From: DAOUAE01 sp034433795
GTDB lineage: Bacteria; Chloroflexota; UBA6077; FW602-bin22; DAOUAE01
DNA: 7,340 bases
Direction: 5' to 3'
Assembly (NCBI GenBank): GCA_034433795.1
Contig: DAOUAE010000095.1
Coordinates: 1 to 7,340 of the forward strand
The notes beneath the pieces are model-generated. The model was not told the origin of the DNA, did not search any database, and saw nothing but the letters and a program-made list of their open reading frames with translations. The translations under genes and the position numbers were made by a program. This document shows, piece by piece, positions 1-5,332 of this stretch. Numbering within the stretch: the first letter of the stretch is position 1; every line of letters starts with the position of its first letter.

Positions 1-615
1 CCCCTGAACCTGGAAGAAGAGATAAAGGTTGGTCCCAATGTCCCCGGTTGCATTGCCGGCGGCCTGCTCGGCGCGGACGGCCGCAAGGCTCTTGGCCTGG
101 GCGATCCGGTTCCAGGCATCAGGGTCGGTCACCCCGATCACCTCGATCTTCCACCAGCCGCCGTGCTTTTCGTCCACCACGTGACTGTGGGGCGGCAGTA
201 AGACGTCGCCGGCGCCCGGAAAGATGCGGCTCAGGTCGACGGTGCTGGGGTGGTTGATGCAGCTGCCCGCCACCGGGCACTGCAAGGTCGCCGGGTCGAC
301 CGTAATGCCCAGGGGAACGAGGACGTAAAGGGTGGGAATCGGTCCGGGCCGGGGCGGGATCTGCGCATCTTCGCCGACCTCGCACCCGGAAGCTGCGGCG
401 CTGGTGGGCGGCTGGGCGCAGAAGAACGGCTTATTGTAGAAAAACGTCACCGTCTCCCCGTTGAACCAGCCGTCGGTGGTGCCGTGGAGCGCCCCGGCCG
501 CCGAATTGTGGTCGGCGTGGGCGAGAGGAGCCCCCAGCCCGGTCCCGGCGACGACGGAAAGCCCTATAACCAGACATCCGAGCAACAGGATTCCAACCTT
601 TCTCGCTAACGGCAT
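1..615 (-). CDS. Secreted Cys/His-containing protein of unknown function (partial, runs off left edge)
   Basis: This frame is open from an ATG at 615 down to position 1 (205 codons, no stop), so the gene continues outside the window. A strong AAGGAGGT Shine-Dalgarno site lies 8 nt upstream. Residues 1-34 form a classic Sec signal peptide: Arg/Lys at 5-6, a hydrophobic core, and AHA before D35 as a likely signal peptidase site. The mature part starts with an HGTTDGWFNGETVTFFY segment (44-60), which looks like a beta-strand region. It has four cysteines (66, 78, 113, 119), enough for two disulfides, and a His cluster (143, 145, 151) within PPHSHVVDEKHGGWWKIEV that could bind a metal. The N-P-s-T and PLGITV stretches also suggest a beta-sandwich. 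I do not recognise a named family. It is the last visible gene of a three-gene operon, 19 nt after the DUF4383 gene, so it probably works with those envelope proteins. The reading as an exported protein is firm; its function is unknown. Confidence 0.82.
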   Translation of the reverse strand, partial: MPLARKVGILLLGCLVIGLSVVAGTGLGAPLAHADHNSAAGALHGTTDGWFNGETVTFFYNKPFFCAQPPTSAAASGCEVGEDAQIPPRPGPIPTLYVLVPLGITVDPATLQCPVAGSCINHPSTVDLSRIFPGAGDVLLPPHSHVVDEKHGGWWKIEVIGVTDPDAWNRIAQAKSLAAVRAEQAAGNATGDIGTNLYLFFQVQG

Positions 616-623
616 TGTTTTAT

Positions 624-631
624 ACCTCCTT
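624..631 (-). promoter_or_regulatory. Strong Shine-Dalgarno site of the secreted-protein gene
   Basis: AAGGAGGT on the minus strand, 8 nt before the ATG at 615. It fixes the start of a gene that has no stop inside the window, and it shows that the organism uses canonical bacterial SD initiation. Confidence 0.85.
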
Positions 632-634
632 AAT

Positions 635-1027
635 TTAAGGGTTTCTTGCAACCGCGGGGGAAAAGAAGCCCACGTAGAGGGCGGCCAGGGCCGTCGCTAA
701 GTGGAGAAAGTTATCGGCCAGGTTAAGGGCCAGCAGGTCCAAAGCGGTGCCGATAATAAAGAACCCGGCGACGCCCAAAAGCAGGTAAATGGCCCCGATC
801 GCCTGGCTTGCCGCCCGGGCCGTGGCGACCCGGGAACCGGCCACCACCCACAGGGCGCCCACCAGGATGTGAACCAGGTTGTGCAGCGGGTTTACCTGGA
901 AGACGACGAGCGTAGCCACCGGACTGACCAGGGTTCCAAGGCCGGTAAGCAGGAGTCCAAGGACGCCCACCAGGATGTAGGTCGCTCCGAAGCCGTAGGC
1001 AAAGTACCGGATGTACTCGGCGCGCAC
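635..1027 (-). CDS. DUF4383-type four-helix integral membrane protein
   Basis: A 130-residue membrane protein read from a GTG start. GTG at 1027 is preferred over the upstream ATG at 1078 because GGGAGGT lies just before it, and because the ATG would overlap the preceding gene by 32 nt and add an unlikely charged leader. Four hydrophobic segments are visible at about residues 8-30, 32-64, 72-92 and 95-120. The second begins with VNPLHNLVHILVGALW and the fourth is preceded by NLADNFLHLATA. These two His-containing N-x(3)-N/D-x-x-H motifs are the hallmark of DUF4383 proteins, whose biochemical role is unknown. The gene sits between a Tat lipoprotein gene (19 nt upstream) and a secreted-protein gene (19 nt downstream), so it is very likely co-transcribed and may be the membrane anchor of an envelope assembly. 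The family call rests on remembered sequence pattern, not on a search. Confidence 0.85.
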   Translation of the reverse strand: MRAEYIRYFAYGFGATYILVGVLGLLLTGLGTLVSPVATLVVFQVNPLHNLVHILVGALWVVAGSRVATARAASQAIGAIYLLLGVAGFFIIGTALDLLALNLADNFLHLATALAALYVGFFSPAVARNP

Positions 1028-1031
1028 GGTT

Positions 1032-1038
1032 ACCTCCC
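1032..1038 (-). promoter_or_regulatory. Shine-Dalgarno site that decides the GTG start of the DUF4383 gene
   Basis: GGGAGGT on the minus strand, with 5 nt between the GGAGG core and the GTG at 1027. The alternative ATG at 1078 lies inside the 3' end of the upstream gene and lacks such a site. Confidence 0.75.
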
Positions 1039-1046
1039 GCCTTCGG

Positions 1047-1706
1047 TCAACTGAACTTTTCCGGGAATTTCTTAACAATGGCCTCCGCCAGAGGGTCAGC
1101 CAGCATTTTCATATGCCCAGCTGCCTTCCGGAGAGCCGCAAAAGCCTTGAGCGGATCTCTCGCGGCTTGAGCATCGACGACCTCTTTCAAGGTCAAAATG
1201 TGGGTTTTTACCAGATCGGTCGCCGTCTCCTTCGGCAAACCGGCAGCTCTACTGAGAAATCCACCGAAATCCTGTGCATATTGCAGAAGATCTTTTACCG
1301 CTTTCTCCTGCTTAGCCTTATCTTGCGCGGCCACACCGACGGTATAATCAACAAACATGGCAATGTGACTGCGCCAGGAGTCGAGAAATGTGCGCTCGGT
1401 CTCGGCCCCATAAATCGATCCAATAGTTCTGGCAAAATCTACCGAATTTCCGTCGAGGGCTTCGGCTGCCGCCTTAAACTCGGCCTCCCGGCCACCCAGG
1501 GCGGCGCCCGTGGCGATCGCTGCCAGATAGACGTGCTCCTGCAGCACGGTGTTAAGAACAGCCCGCAGTCCTGCCGCCTTGGTGCCGGTCGTGGGCTGAG
1601 GCGCCTGGAATATCGCCGGCACGCAGGCCGTCGCGCCCAGGGCCGCCAGCGCCATCCCGGCGAGGGCCTGACGACGAGGGAGCGGTAGGCTCCGTTGGCG
1701 CATCAT
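1047..1706 (-). CDS. Tat-exported lipoprotein of repeated His-bearing helical hairpins (ferritin/hemerythrin-like fold possible)
   Basis: A 219-residue protein from the ATG at 1706. AGGAGGG lies about 11 nt upstream; the frame is open further upstream to 1814, but that leader is polar and has no good ribosome site. Residues 8-28 carry PRRQAL (a twin-arginine-like motif), a hydrophobic stretch and GATAC, a plausible lipobox with C28 as the lipidated cysteine. The mature part is almost wholly helical. It shows three units of about 55 residues, each opening with a histidine: EHVYLAAIAT (H58), SHIAMFVDYT (H114) and THILTLKEVV (H169), followed each time by an Ala-rich second helix; GHMKMLADPL (H198) adds a further His. 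This looks like a four-helix-bundle protein of the ferritin-like or hemerythrin-like kind, but the metal-ligand pattern of neither is obvious. I have seen similar repeats in secreted proteins of Gram-positive and environmental bacteria without a proven function. It is the first gene of an operon with the DUF4383 and secreted proteins. Confidence 0.8.
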   Translation of the reverse strand: MMRQRSLPLPRRQALAGMALAALGATACVPAIFQAPQPTTGTKAAGLRAVLNTVLQEHVYLAAIATGAALGGREAEFKAAAEALDGNSVDFARTIGSIYGAETERTFLDSWRSHIAMFVDYTVGVAAQDKAKQEKAVKDLLQYAQDFGGFLSRAAGLPKETATDLVKTHILTLKEVVDAQAARDPLKAFAALRKAAGHMKMLADPLAEAIVKKFPEKFS

Positions 1707-1861
1707 CGGCGTCACTTCCCTCCTCTCCGACCGCGAGTTCGTCTCAGACTCACCCGACCGGTCAATGTGACTCCACCTTGCCAGCGCATGGGCACGCGAG
1801 GAACCTGCCCCCAAATCTGCTCCTCGATTCGACCGGCTCTCACCTCCCCCAGCACGCCCTG

Positions 1862-1867
1862 ATTATC
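1862..1867 (-). promoter_or_regulatory. Possible -10 element of the lipoprotein/DUF4383/secreted-protein operon
   Basis: GATAAT on the minus strand, five of six matches to TATAAT. It lies 12 nt downstream of the last TTTGAC box of the phased array, so that box occupies roughly the -35 region. No good -35 with a 17-nt spacer is present, which fits an activator-dependent promoter. The transcript would have a leader of about 150 nt before the ATG at 1706. This is an inference from sequence pattern only. Confidence 0.35.
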
Positions 1868-1879
1868 GCGGTCGAGCAA

Positions 1880-1930
1880 GTCAAATCGCCGGACAAAAAG
1901 GCGCCAAATCCCCGTCAAACTGCTGTCAAA
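1880..1930 (-). repeat. Five phased TTTGNC direct repeats, 11-12 bp apart
   Basis: Read on the minus strand, boxes start at 1930 (TTTGAC), 1919 (TTTGAC), 1908 (TTTGGC), 1897 (TTTGTC) and 1885 (TTTGAC), giving steps of 11, 11, 11 and 12 bp. All five boxes would lie on one face of the helix. Tandem direct repeats of about 11 bp are the usual binding layout of OmpR/PhoB-family response regulators, and phased T-tracts can also bend DNA. The array ends just upstream of a -10-like GATAAT directed at the minus-strand operon, so it is a candidate activator site for that operon. Confidence 0.55.
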
Positions 1931-2153
1931 TCTCGAGGACGGCGATGGGCATGCCGAATGGGGCCATCCAGTAGCGCGTGGGAGGCCAGTGTGCAAAATG
2001 ACCCGACTCTTTCGCGCGCTTCCCCGTCGCCAGCCAGAATCGCGCGGCCCACGGAAGGGCGCCTTCTGGCGAAACGGCGAGGCACCGGCCGTCACAGCCG
2101 CAGCCGGCCGCGTCGGCCGCAGGTGCACGCCACCGCCAGCCCTGGAAATCGAG

Positions 2154-2159
2154 TATCCT
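2154..2159 (+). promoter_or_regulatory. Possible -10 element for leaderless rtcA transcript
   Basis: TATCCT ends 5 nt before the ATG at 2165. A -10 of the TANNNT type this close to a start codon is the usual arrangement of leaderless transcripts, and no Shine-Dalgarno site is visible before either ATG (2165 or 2168). There is no clear -35. The support is weak. Confidence 0.3.
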
Positions 2160-2164
2160 TACCA

Positions 2165-3241
2165 ATGATGACCAGCCTGGACAGCGCGGACTACCTCGTT
2201 CTGGACGGCAGCCGGGGCTCCGGCAGCGGCACCATCGTGCGGACCGCCGTCGCTCTGGCCGGGCTGACCGGCCGCAAAATCCGGGTCGAGAACGTGCGGG
2301 CCGCCCGGGAGAACCCCGGCCTGCGCCCGCAGCATCTCGGGGCGGTCACGGCCGTGGCCCGCCAGACCTCCGCCCGCCTCCAGGGCGCGGCCGTCGGCTC
2401 CCGGGCCTTCGCTTTCGACCCCTCCGGCCGGATTCAGGGCGGCGAGTACTCTTTCGACCTGGGAGCGGGCTCGGCGACGCTGGTCGCCTACACGGTGCTG
2501 CCGGTCGCCGCCTTCGCCGACCGGCCCAGCCGGTTCACTCTCCGGGGCAGCACCTTCCAGGATTTCGCGCCGTCGGTCTACCACCTGCAACAGGTGCTCC
2601 TCCCGCTCCTCGCCCGGATGGGCCTTCGGGCCACGGTCGAGGTCCTTCGACCGGGCTACGTTCCGACCGGGGGCGGTCTTATCGTGCTGCAGGTCTGGCC
2701 CCTCACCGGACCGCTCCAGCCCCTGTGCCTGACCGACCCGGGCCGGGTCACCCGCGTCTGGGGGATAGCGGTCTCCTCGCACCTCGAACACCGGCGCGTC
2801 TCGGACCGGATGGCCGCCCGCTGCCGCGAGCGGCTCCGGGCGGCCGGCCTGACGGCAGCGATAAAGGTTATATACGACCGGTCGGCGCTCCAGGCCGGGG
2901 CCGGCCTGGCCGTCTTCGCCGAAACCGATACCGGCTGCCTCTTCGGCGCCGACCGCTCAGGCGAACAGCGGCGCTCGTCGGAGGCGATCGGCGACTTTGT
3001 GGCCGAGACGCTCCTGGCCGACCTCCGGTCCGGGGCCACGGTGGACCGCTACCTCGCCGACCAGCTGGTCATGTTCGCGGCCCTGGCTGCGGGACGGACC
3101 GAGTACCGCGTGCCCCTGGTCACCGACCACCTGGAAACCGCGTGCTGGCTGGTGGAGGAGATTCTGGGCGCCCGGGCACGCATCGATGGCCGCACCGTTC
3201 AGATCCATGGCGTCGGTTTCCGGCGACCGCCCGACAGTTGA
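2165..3241 (+). CDS. rtcA: RNA 3'-terminal phosphate cyclase (RtcA family) with altered N-terminal motif
   Basis: A 358-residue protein near the usual RtcA length of about 340. RtcA uses ATP to form an AMP-enzyme and then converts RNA 3'-phosphate ends to 2',3'-cyclic phosphate in the cytoplasm. Family landmarks are DGSRGSGSGTIVRT (14-27), PGLRPQHL, GSATLV, LLARMG and GYVPTGGG, then the insert domain, and near the C-terminus YLADQL (Y296, D299) and TDHLETACWLVEEIL, whose H322 matches the histidine that is adenylylated in E. coli RtcA (His309). The glycine-rich motif is usually GEGGGQ; here Ser replaces Glu and Thr replaces Gln, while R26 is kept. The frame is open back to 1778, but the upstream residues are low-complexity and not homologous to RtcA, so ATG 2165 (or 2168) is chosen. 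The 3' end overlaps the FAU-1-like gene by 35 nt, which implies translational coupling. No rtcB or rtcR is in the window. Confidence 0.92.
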   Translation: MMTSLDSADYLVLDGSRGSGSGTIVRTAVALAGLTGRKIRVENVRAARENPGLRPQHLGAVTAVARQTSARLQGAAVGSRAFAFDPSGRIQGGEYSFDLGAGSATLVAYTVLPVAAFADRPSRFTLRGSTFQDFAPSVYHLQQVLLPLLARMGLRATVEVLRPGYVPTGGGLIVLQVWPLTGPLQPLCLTDPGRVTRVWGIAVSSHLEHRRVSDRMAARCRERLRAAGLTAAIKVIYDRSALQAGAGLAVFAETDTGCLFGADRSGEQRRSSEAIGDFVAETLLADLRSGATVDRYLADQLVMFAALAAGRTEYRVPLVTDHLETACWLVEEILGARARIDGRTVQIHGVGFRRPPDS

Positions 3242-4160
3242 GGTGCGGGGCCTCTACACCACCGCCCTCACCGTGCTCCTGTGGGAGGCCGGGTTCACCA
3301 TCGCCCGCCCCTCGGCCACCGTCCGGAGCCGTCTCGGCCTGCCGGACTACCCGGGCCCGGCTGCGGTCCTGATCGAGGACCGGCCGGACCGTCACGGGGT
3401 GACCATCACGGGCGAGAGCCTGGCCACCGGGCGGGTGGTCCAGGCCCTGCGGCGGCGGCTGCCGTTCGCCCCCTTCTGGCGGGAAGCGTCGCGCGCCGTC
3501 CTCTGCTTTCCTCTGCCGGTCACGTACTACCTGGATACCGTGCGGGCCCGCTACGCCCCGACCATCCCCGGCTACCACCGGCTGCGGCTCCTGGGCCTCC
3601 AGCCGCCGGCGCCGGAGGGGCTGGACCTGGGCGCGGGGATCGGACTGCTGGCGCGCCTGGAGGCCGAGTGGGTGTGGTCCCGCCTCCAGCCCGGCCAGCC
3701 GTTCGTCCTCCGCCATCAGAAGCCCGACGGCCGGAAGGTCTCCCTGCGGGGCACCGTCGAACGGGTGGAGGCGGGGCGGCTTGTCGTCATCCGCCGGCGG
3801 TTCCGCCCGGGCGGCGTTTTCGACAGTCTGGGTGAGCCGATTCTCCCCGGTGACTGGGGCCTGGTGGAGCTTTGGGCCGGACACTGGTGGTCGCGCCGGC
3901 TCTATTTTCGGGAGGACGGCCGCGCGGTCGGCGAGGTGATCAACATCAATACGCCGGTGGAGCTTTTGCCCGACGGCAGCTACTATGTCGACCTGGAGGT
4001 CGACCTCGTTCGCCTGCCGGACGGAACGGTGCGGATCGTGGACCTGCCGGACCTGGAGCAGGCCGTCCACCGGGGCCACCTCAGTCCGGCCCTGGCCCAG
4101 CGGGCCTATGAGGAGGCCTGCCGCCTGGCCCTGGCCACAGGCGTGTGGCCGATCTCTTAA
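3207..4160 (+). CDS. FAU-1-like RNA-binding protein/ribonuclease with C-terminal DUF402 domain
   Basis: A 317-residue protein. The N-terminus (VRGLYTTALTVLLWEAGF, about residues 13-30, then DRHGVTITGE) matches the start of archaeal FAU-1 proteins, the AU-rich RNA-binding relatives of RNase E/G linked to 5S rRNA processing. Around residues 100-130, FPLP...LDTVRARYAPTIPGYH resembles the FAU-1 segment FPgpSK...LDeIRakvvPTIpGHH. The last 140 residues are a DUF402 domain, with VININTPVELLPDG near residue 244 followed by YYVDLEVDLVRLPDG and a final helix. Archaeal FAU-1 is longer and carries an S1-like region between the first and second of these segments; here they are joined almost directly. The ATG at 3207 lies inside rtcA; GTG at 3243 is the alternative start, and neither has a good Shine-Dalgarno site. 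The overlap with rtcA suggests a joint role in RNA-end processing or decay. The family call is from memory of sequence pattern. Confidence 0.8.
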   Translation: MASVSGDRPTVEVRGLYTTALTVLLWEAGFTIARPSATVRSRLGLPDYPGPAAVLIEDRPDRHGVTITGESLATGRVVQALRRRLPFAPFWREASRAVLCFPLPVTYYLDTVRARYAPTIPGYHRLRLLGLQPPAPEGLDLGAGIGLLARLEAEWVWSRLQPGQPFVLRHQKPDGRKVSLRGTVERVEAGRLVVIRRRFRPGGVFDSLGEPILPGDWGLVELWAGHWWSRRLYFREDGRAVGEVININTPVELLPDGSYYVDLEVDLVRLPDGTVRIVDLPDLEQAVHRGHLSPALAQRAYEEACRLALATGVWPIS

Positions 4161-4213
4161 GCCCGACCACCAGGGGAGACGAAGCGCCAGCCGGATCGCC
4201 CGCGCCGTCTCTC

Positions 4214-4234
4214 CCGGTCGGTGACGCCGACCGG
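4214..4234. repeat. Perfect 8-bp inverted repeat upstream of the TATAAT promoter (operator or terminator stem)
   Basis: CCGGTCGG (4214-4221), a 5-nt loop TGACG, then CCGACCGG (4227-4234). No T-run follows, so a standard Rho-independent terminator is unlikely, although it could stop or stabilise the rtcA-FAU-1 message. It ends 25 bp before the TATAAT at 4260, where a -35 would normally be approached, so an operator role is equally possible. A GGGAGA/TCTCCC pair just upstream (about 4175-4215) could form a further imperfect stem. Confidence 0.5.
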
Positions 4235-4259
4235 CTCCCCACCGCCCCGTCAACTTGAC

Positions 4260-4265
4260 TATAAT
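4260..4265 (+). promoter_or_regulatory. -10 element (TATAAT) of the beta-rich protein/signal peptidase unit
   Basis: A perfect consensus TATAAT in GC-rich surroundings, 35 nt before the ATG at 4300. No recognisable -35 is found 16-18 nt upstream; the region there is C-rich. The predicted leader is about 28 nt. The lack of a -35 and the hairpin at 4214-4234 suggest regulated transcription. Confidence 0.6.
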
Positions 4266-4299
4266 ACAGAGCGAGGTTGTCAACCAGGCGGGTCACGCG

Positions 4300-4803
4300 A
4301 TGCTCCGGTGGGGATTCTCGCTTCTCGGGCTGGGGCTGGTCGGTCTGGGACTGTTGCTGCTGGCCGTCCAGGCGGTCCTGGACCAGACCGTTGTCTACTC
4401 GGAGTACGGAGCCACCCTCATCCAGAGTCTCAACGAGGTCAGCCTGACCAACGCCGCCATTCAGAAGGCCGGAAGCACCATCCCGTCAGCCGGCACCACC
4501 CAGGCCGGCGCGGTCACACTCGCCAGCAGCAACCCCGTTGCCTCGACCGGCGTTCCCCTGAACAACTACTACTACCGCATTACCGTGGGGGCCCTGACCA
4601 ACACCACCCCCGCCAATCAGGTCTTCCGCGTCGACCTCTACCGATGGGATGCCACCGCGCTGGACTATACCCTCATCGGGACTCTTTATGTAAAGTCTGA
4701 TGCCAACCCGGCCACCGGCGAGACGGCCCGCCTGTATTTCAACCTGGGCACCACGGCGCCGGCGGCGGTGGAATCGTTTGTGGTCACGGTTACCCGCGTC
4801 TAG
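4300..4803 (+). CDS. Small secreted or membrane-anchored beta-rich protein, likely substrate of the adjacent signal peptidase
   Basis: A 167-residue protein from ATG 4300, with AGGCGGGT as a modest ribosome site 6-7 nt upstream. A TTG at 4255 would add 15 residues but overlaps the -10 element. Residues 8-25 are a strongly hydrophobic export segment with a possible cleavage site after VQA (25). The rest is rich in Thr, Ala, Ser, Asn and Val, and reads as alternating beta strands (YYYRITVGALTNTT, FRVDLYRWDAT, LIGTLYVKSDA, VESFVVTVTRV), without Cys or a second membrane helix. This layout, a short exported beta-sandwich encoded directly before a SipW-type signal peptidase, recalls the TasA/camelysin-SipW gene pairs of Bacillus and similar pairs in archaea; no specific sequence match is claimed. 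The stop codon overlaps the peptidase gene, so the two are probably translated together. A surface or fibre role is possible but unproven. Confidence 0.75.
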   Translation: MLRWGFSLLGLGLVGLGLLLLAVQAVLDQTVVYSEYGATLIQSLNEVSLTNAAIQKAGSTIPSAGTTQAGAVTLASSNPVASTGVPLNNYYYRITVGALTNTTPANQVFRVDLYRWDATALDYTLIGTLYVKSDANPATGETARLYFNLGTTAPAAVESFVVTVTRV

Positions 4804-5332
4804 CTGGTGGGGGCTGGCCCTTCTCCTCCTGGTGATCGGTCTGGGGATCGGGGCACTCCTGGCGGGCGTGCGGCTGGTCGTCGTGCAAACCGAGAGCATG
4901 GCGCCCACCCTCCGGGCCGGCGATGCCCTCCTGGTGGTGCCCGTCGCTCCGGAGAGGGTCCAGGTGGGGGAGATCGTCGTGGTGCGGCGCACCGTCCCCT
5001 ACGGGCGGACGACGGTGGTGGCCCATCGGGTCGTGGCAGTGCGGCCCGGGCCGGAGTTTGTCACCCAGGGCGACGCCAATCCGCAGCCCGACCCCGGGAC
5101 CGTGAGCGGCCGCGCGCTGATCGGCCGGGTGGTCTGGCGCCTGCCGGGGGTCGGCCGGGGGCTGCTGTGGCTCCAGCGCCAGTCCCTGGCGCTCGTGCTT
5201 CTCCTGGTCGGGGTGGGACTGCTGGCCCTGAGCCTGACCGCCGACCGCTCCCGACGCTGTCCGCGCTGCGGGGCGCTCTGGAGCGATGGACCTGGTGGAG
5301 AAGGACGATCCGATGCGCCTCACCCGGCCTGA
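4778..5332 (+). CDS. Signal peptidase I, SipW/archaeal (Ser-His) type, S26B family
   Basis: A 184-residue membrane peptidase that cuts signal peptides from exported proteins on the outer face of the membrane. After an N-terminal helix (11-30) come the family boxes: TESMAPTLRAGD, with nucleophile S40; GEIVVVR (64-70); VVAHRVVAV, with H83 where bacterial LepB has Lys; and VTQGDANPQPD, with D99 and D105. A second helix (about 141-160) makes it a two-span protein. His instead of Lys marks the ER/archaeal/SipW subgroup, which often serves a few dedicated substrates. The C-terminus has RRCPRCGALW, half of a zinc-ribbon. Start choice: the frame is open from ATG 4700, but those extra residues are Arg/Pro-rich and antiparallel to real code. 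TTG at 4778 gives a normal N-terminus and overlaps the upstream gene by 26 nt. The upstream beta-rich protein is its likely client. Confidence 0.87.
   Translation: MWSRLPASSWWGLALLLLVIGLGIGALLAGVRLVVVQTESMAPTLRAGDALLVVPVAPERVQVGEIVVVRRTVPYGRTTVVAHRVVAVRPGPEFVTQGDANPQPDPGTVSGRALIGRVVWRLPGVGRGLLWLQRQSLALVLLLVGVGLLALSLTADRSRRCPRCGALWSDGPGGEGRSDAPHPA

Larger units (their letters stand above)
1707..2164. other. Divergent intergenic region without a convincing gene
   Basis: About 460 nt between the divergent lipoprotein and rtcA genes. Open frames exist on both strands, but they translate to Arg/Pro/Ser-rich peptides with no domain, no good ribosome site and poor codon structure. The region holds a phased TTTGNC array (1880-1930), a minus-strand -10-like element (1862-1867), a CCGACCGGTC motif (1754-1763) and a possible -10 for rtcA (2154-2159). 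The section 1940-2150 is GC-rich, and I see only short GC-palindromic runs in it. Confidence 0.6.

Noticed and set aside
119..385. An 88-residue minus-strand frame within the left-edge gene
   Set aside because: It is out of frame with the signal-peptide protein that is open over 205 codons; its composition is Arg/Pro-rich.
1011..1688. A 225-residue plus-strand frame
   Set aside because: It is antisense to the well-supported lipoprotein gene, with irregular composition and no recognisable motif.
1712..2128. A minus-strand frame of 138 residues ending just before the lipoprotein start
   Set aside because: Part of it (FDLLDRDNQGVLGEVRAG) looks protein-like, and its stop sits 5 nt before ATG 1706. 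However, the first half is low-complexity, there is no domain or ribosome site, and it runs through the phased repeats.
1940..2150. CRISPR-like or small RNA structure in the GC-rich part of the divergent region
   Set aside because: There are only short runs such as CGGCCG repeats; no regular repeat-spacer pattern, tRNA-like fold or strong terminator is visible.
1778..2164. An in-frame upstream extension of rtcA of about 129 codons
   Set aside because: The translation is Arg/Pro/Ser-rich, lacks any RtcA homology, has no ribosome site, and the recognisable family start lies just after ATG 2165. It also crosses the phased array and -10-like element of the divergent operon.
3120..4283. A 387-residue minus-strand frame
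   Set aside because: It is antisense to the FAU-1-like gene. The Gly/Arg/Pro/Gln-rich translation is what GC-rich code gives on the opposite strand.
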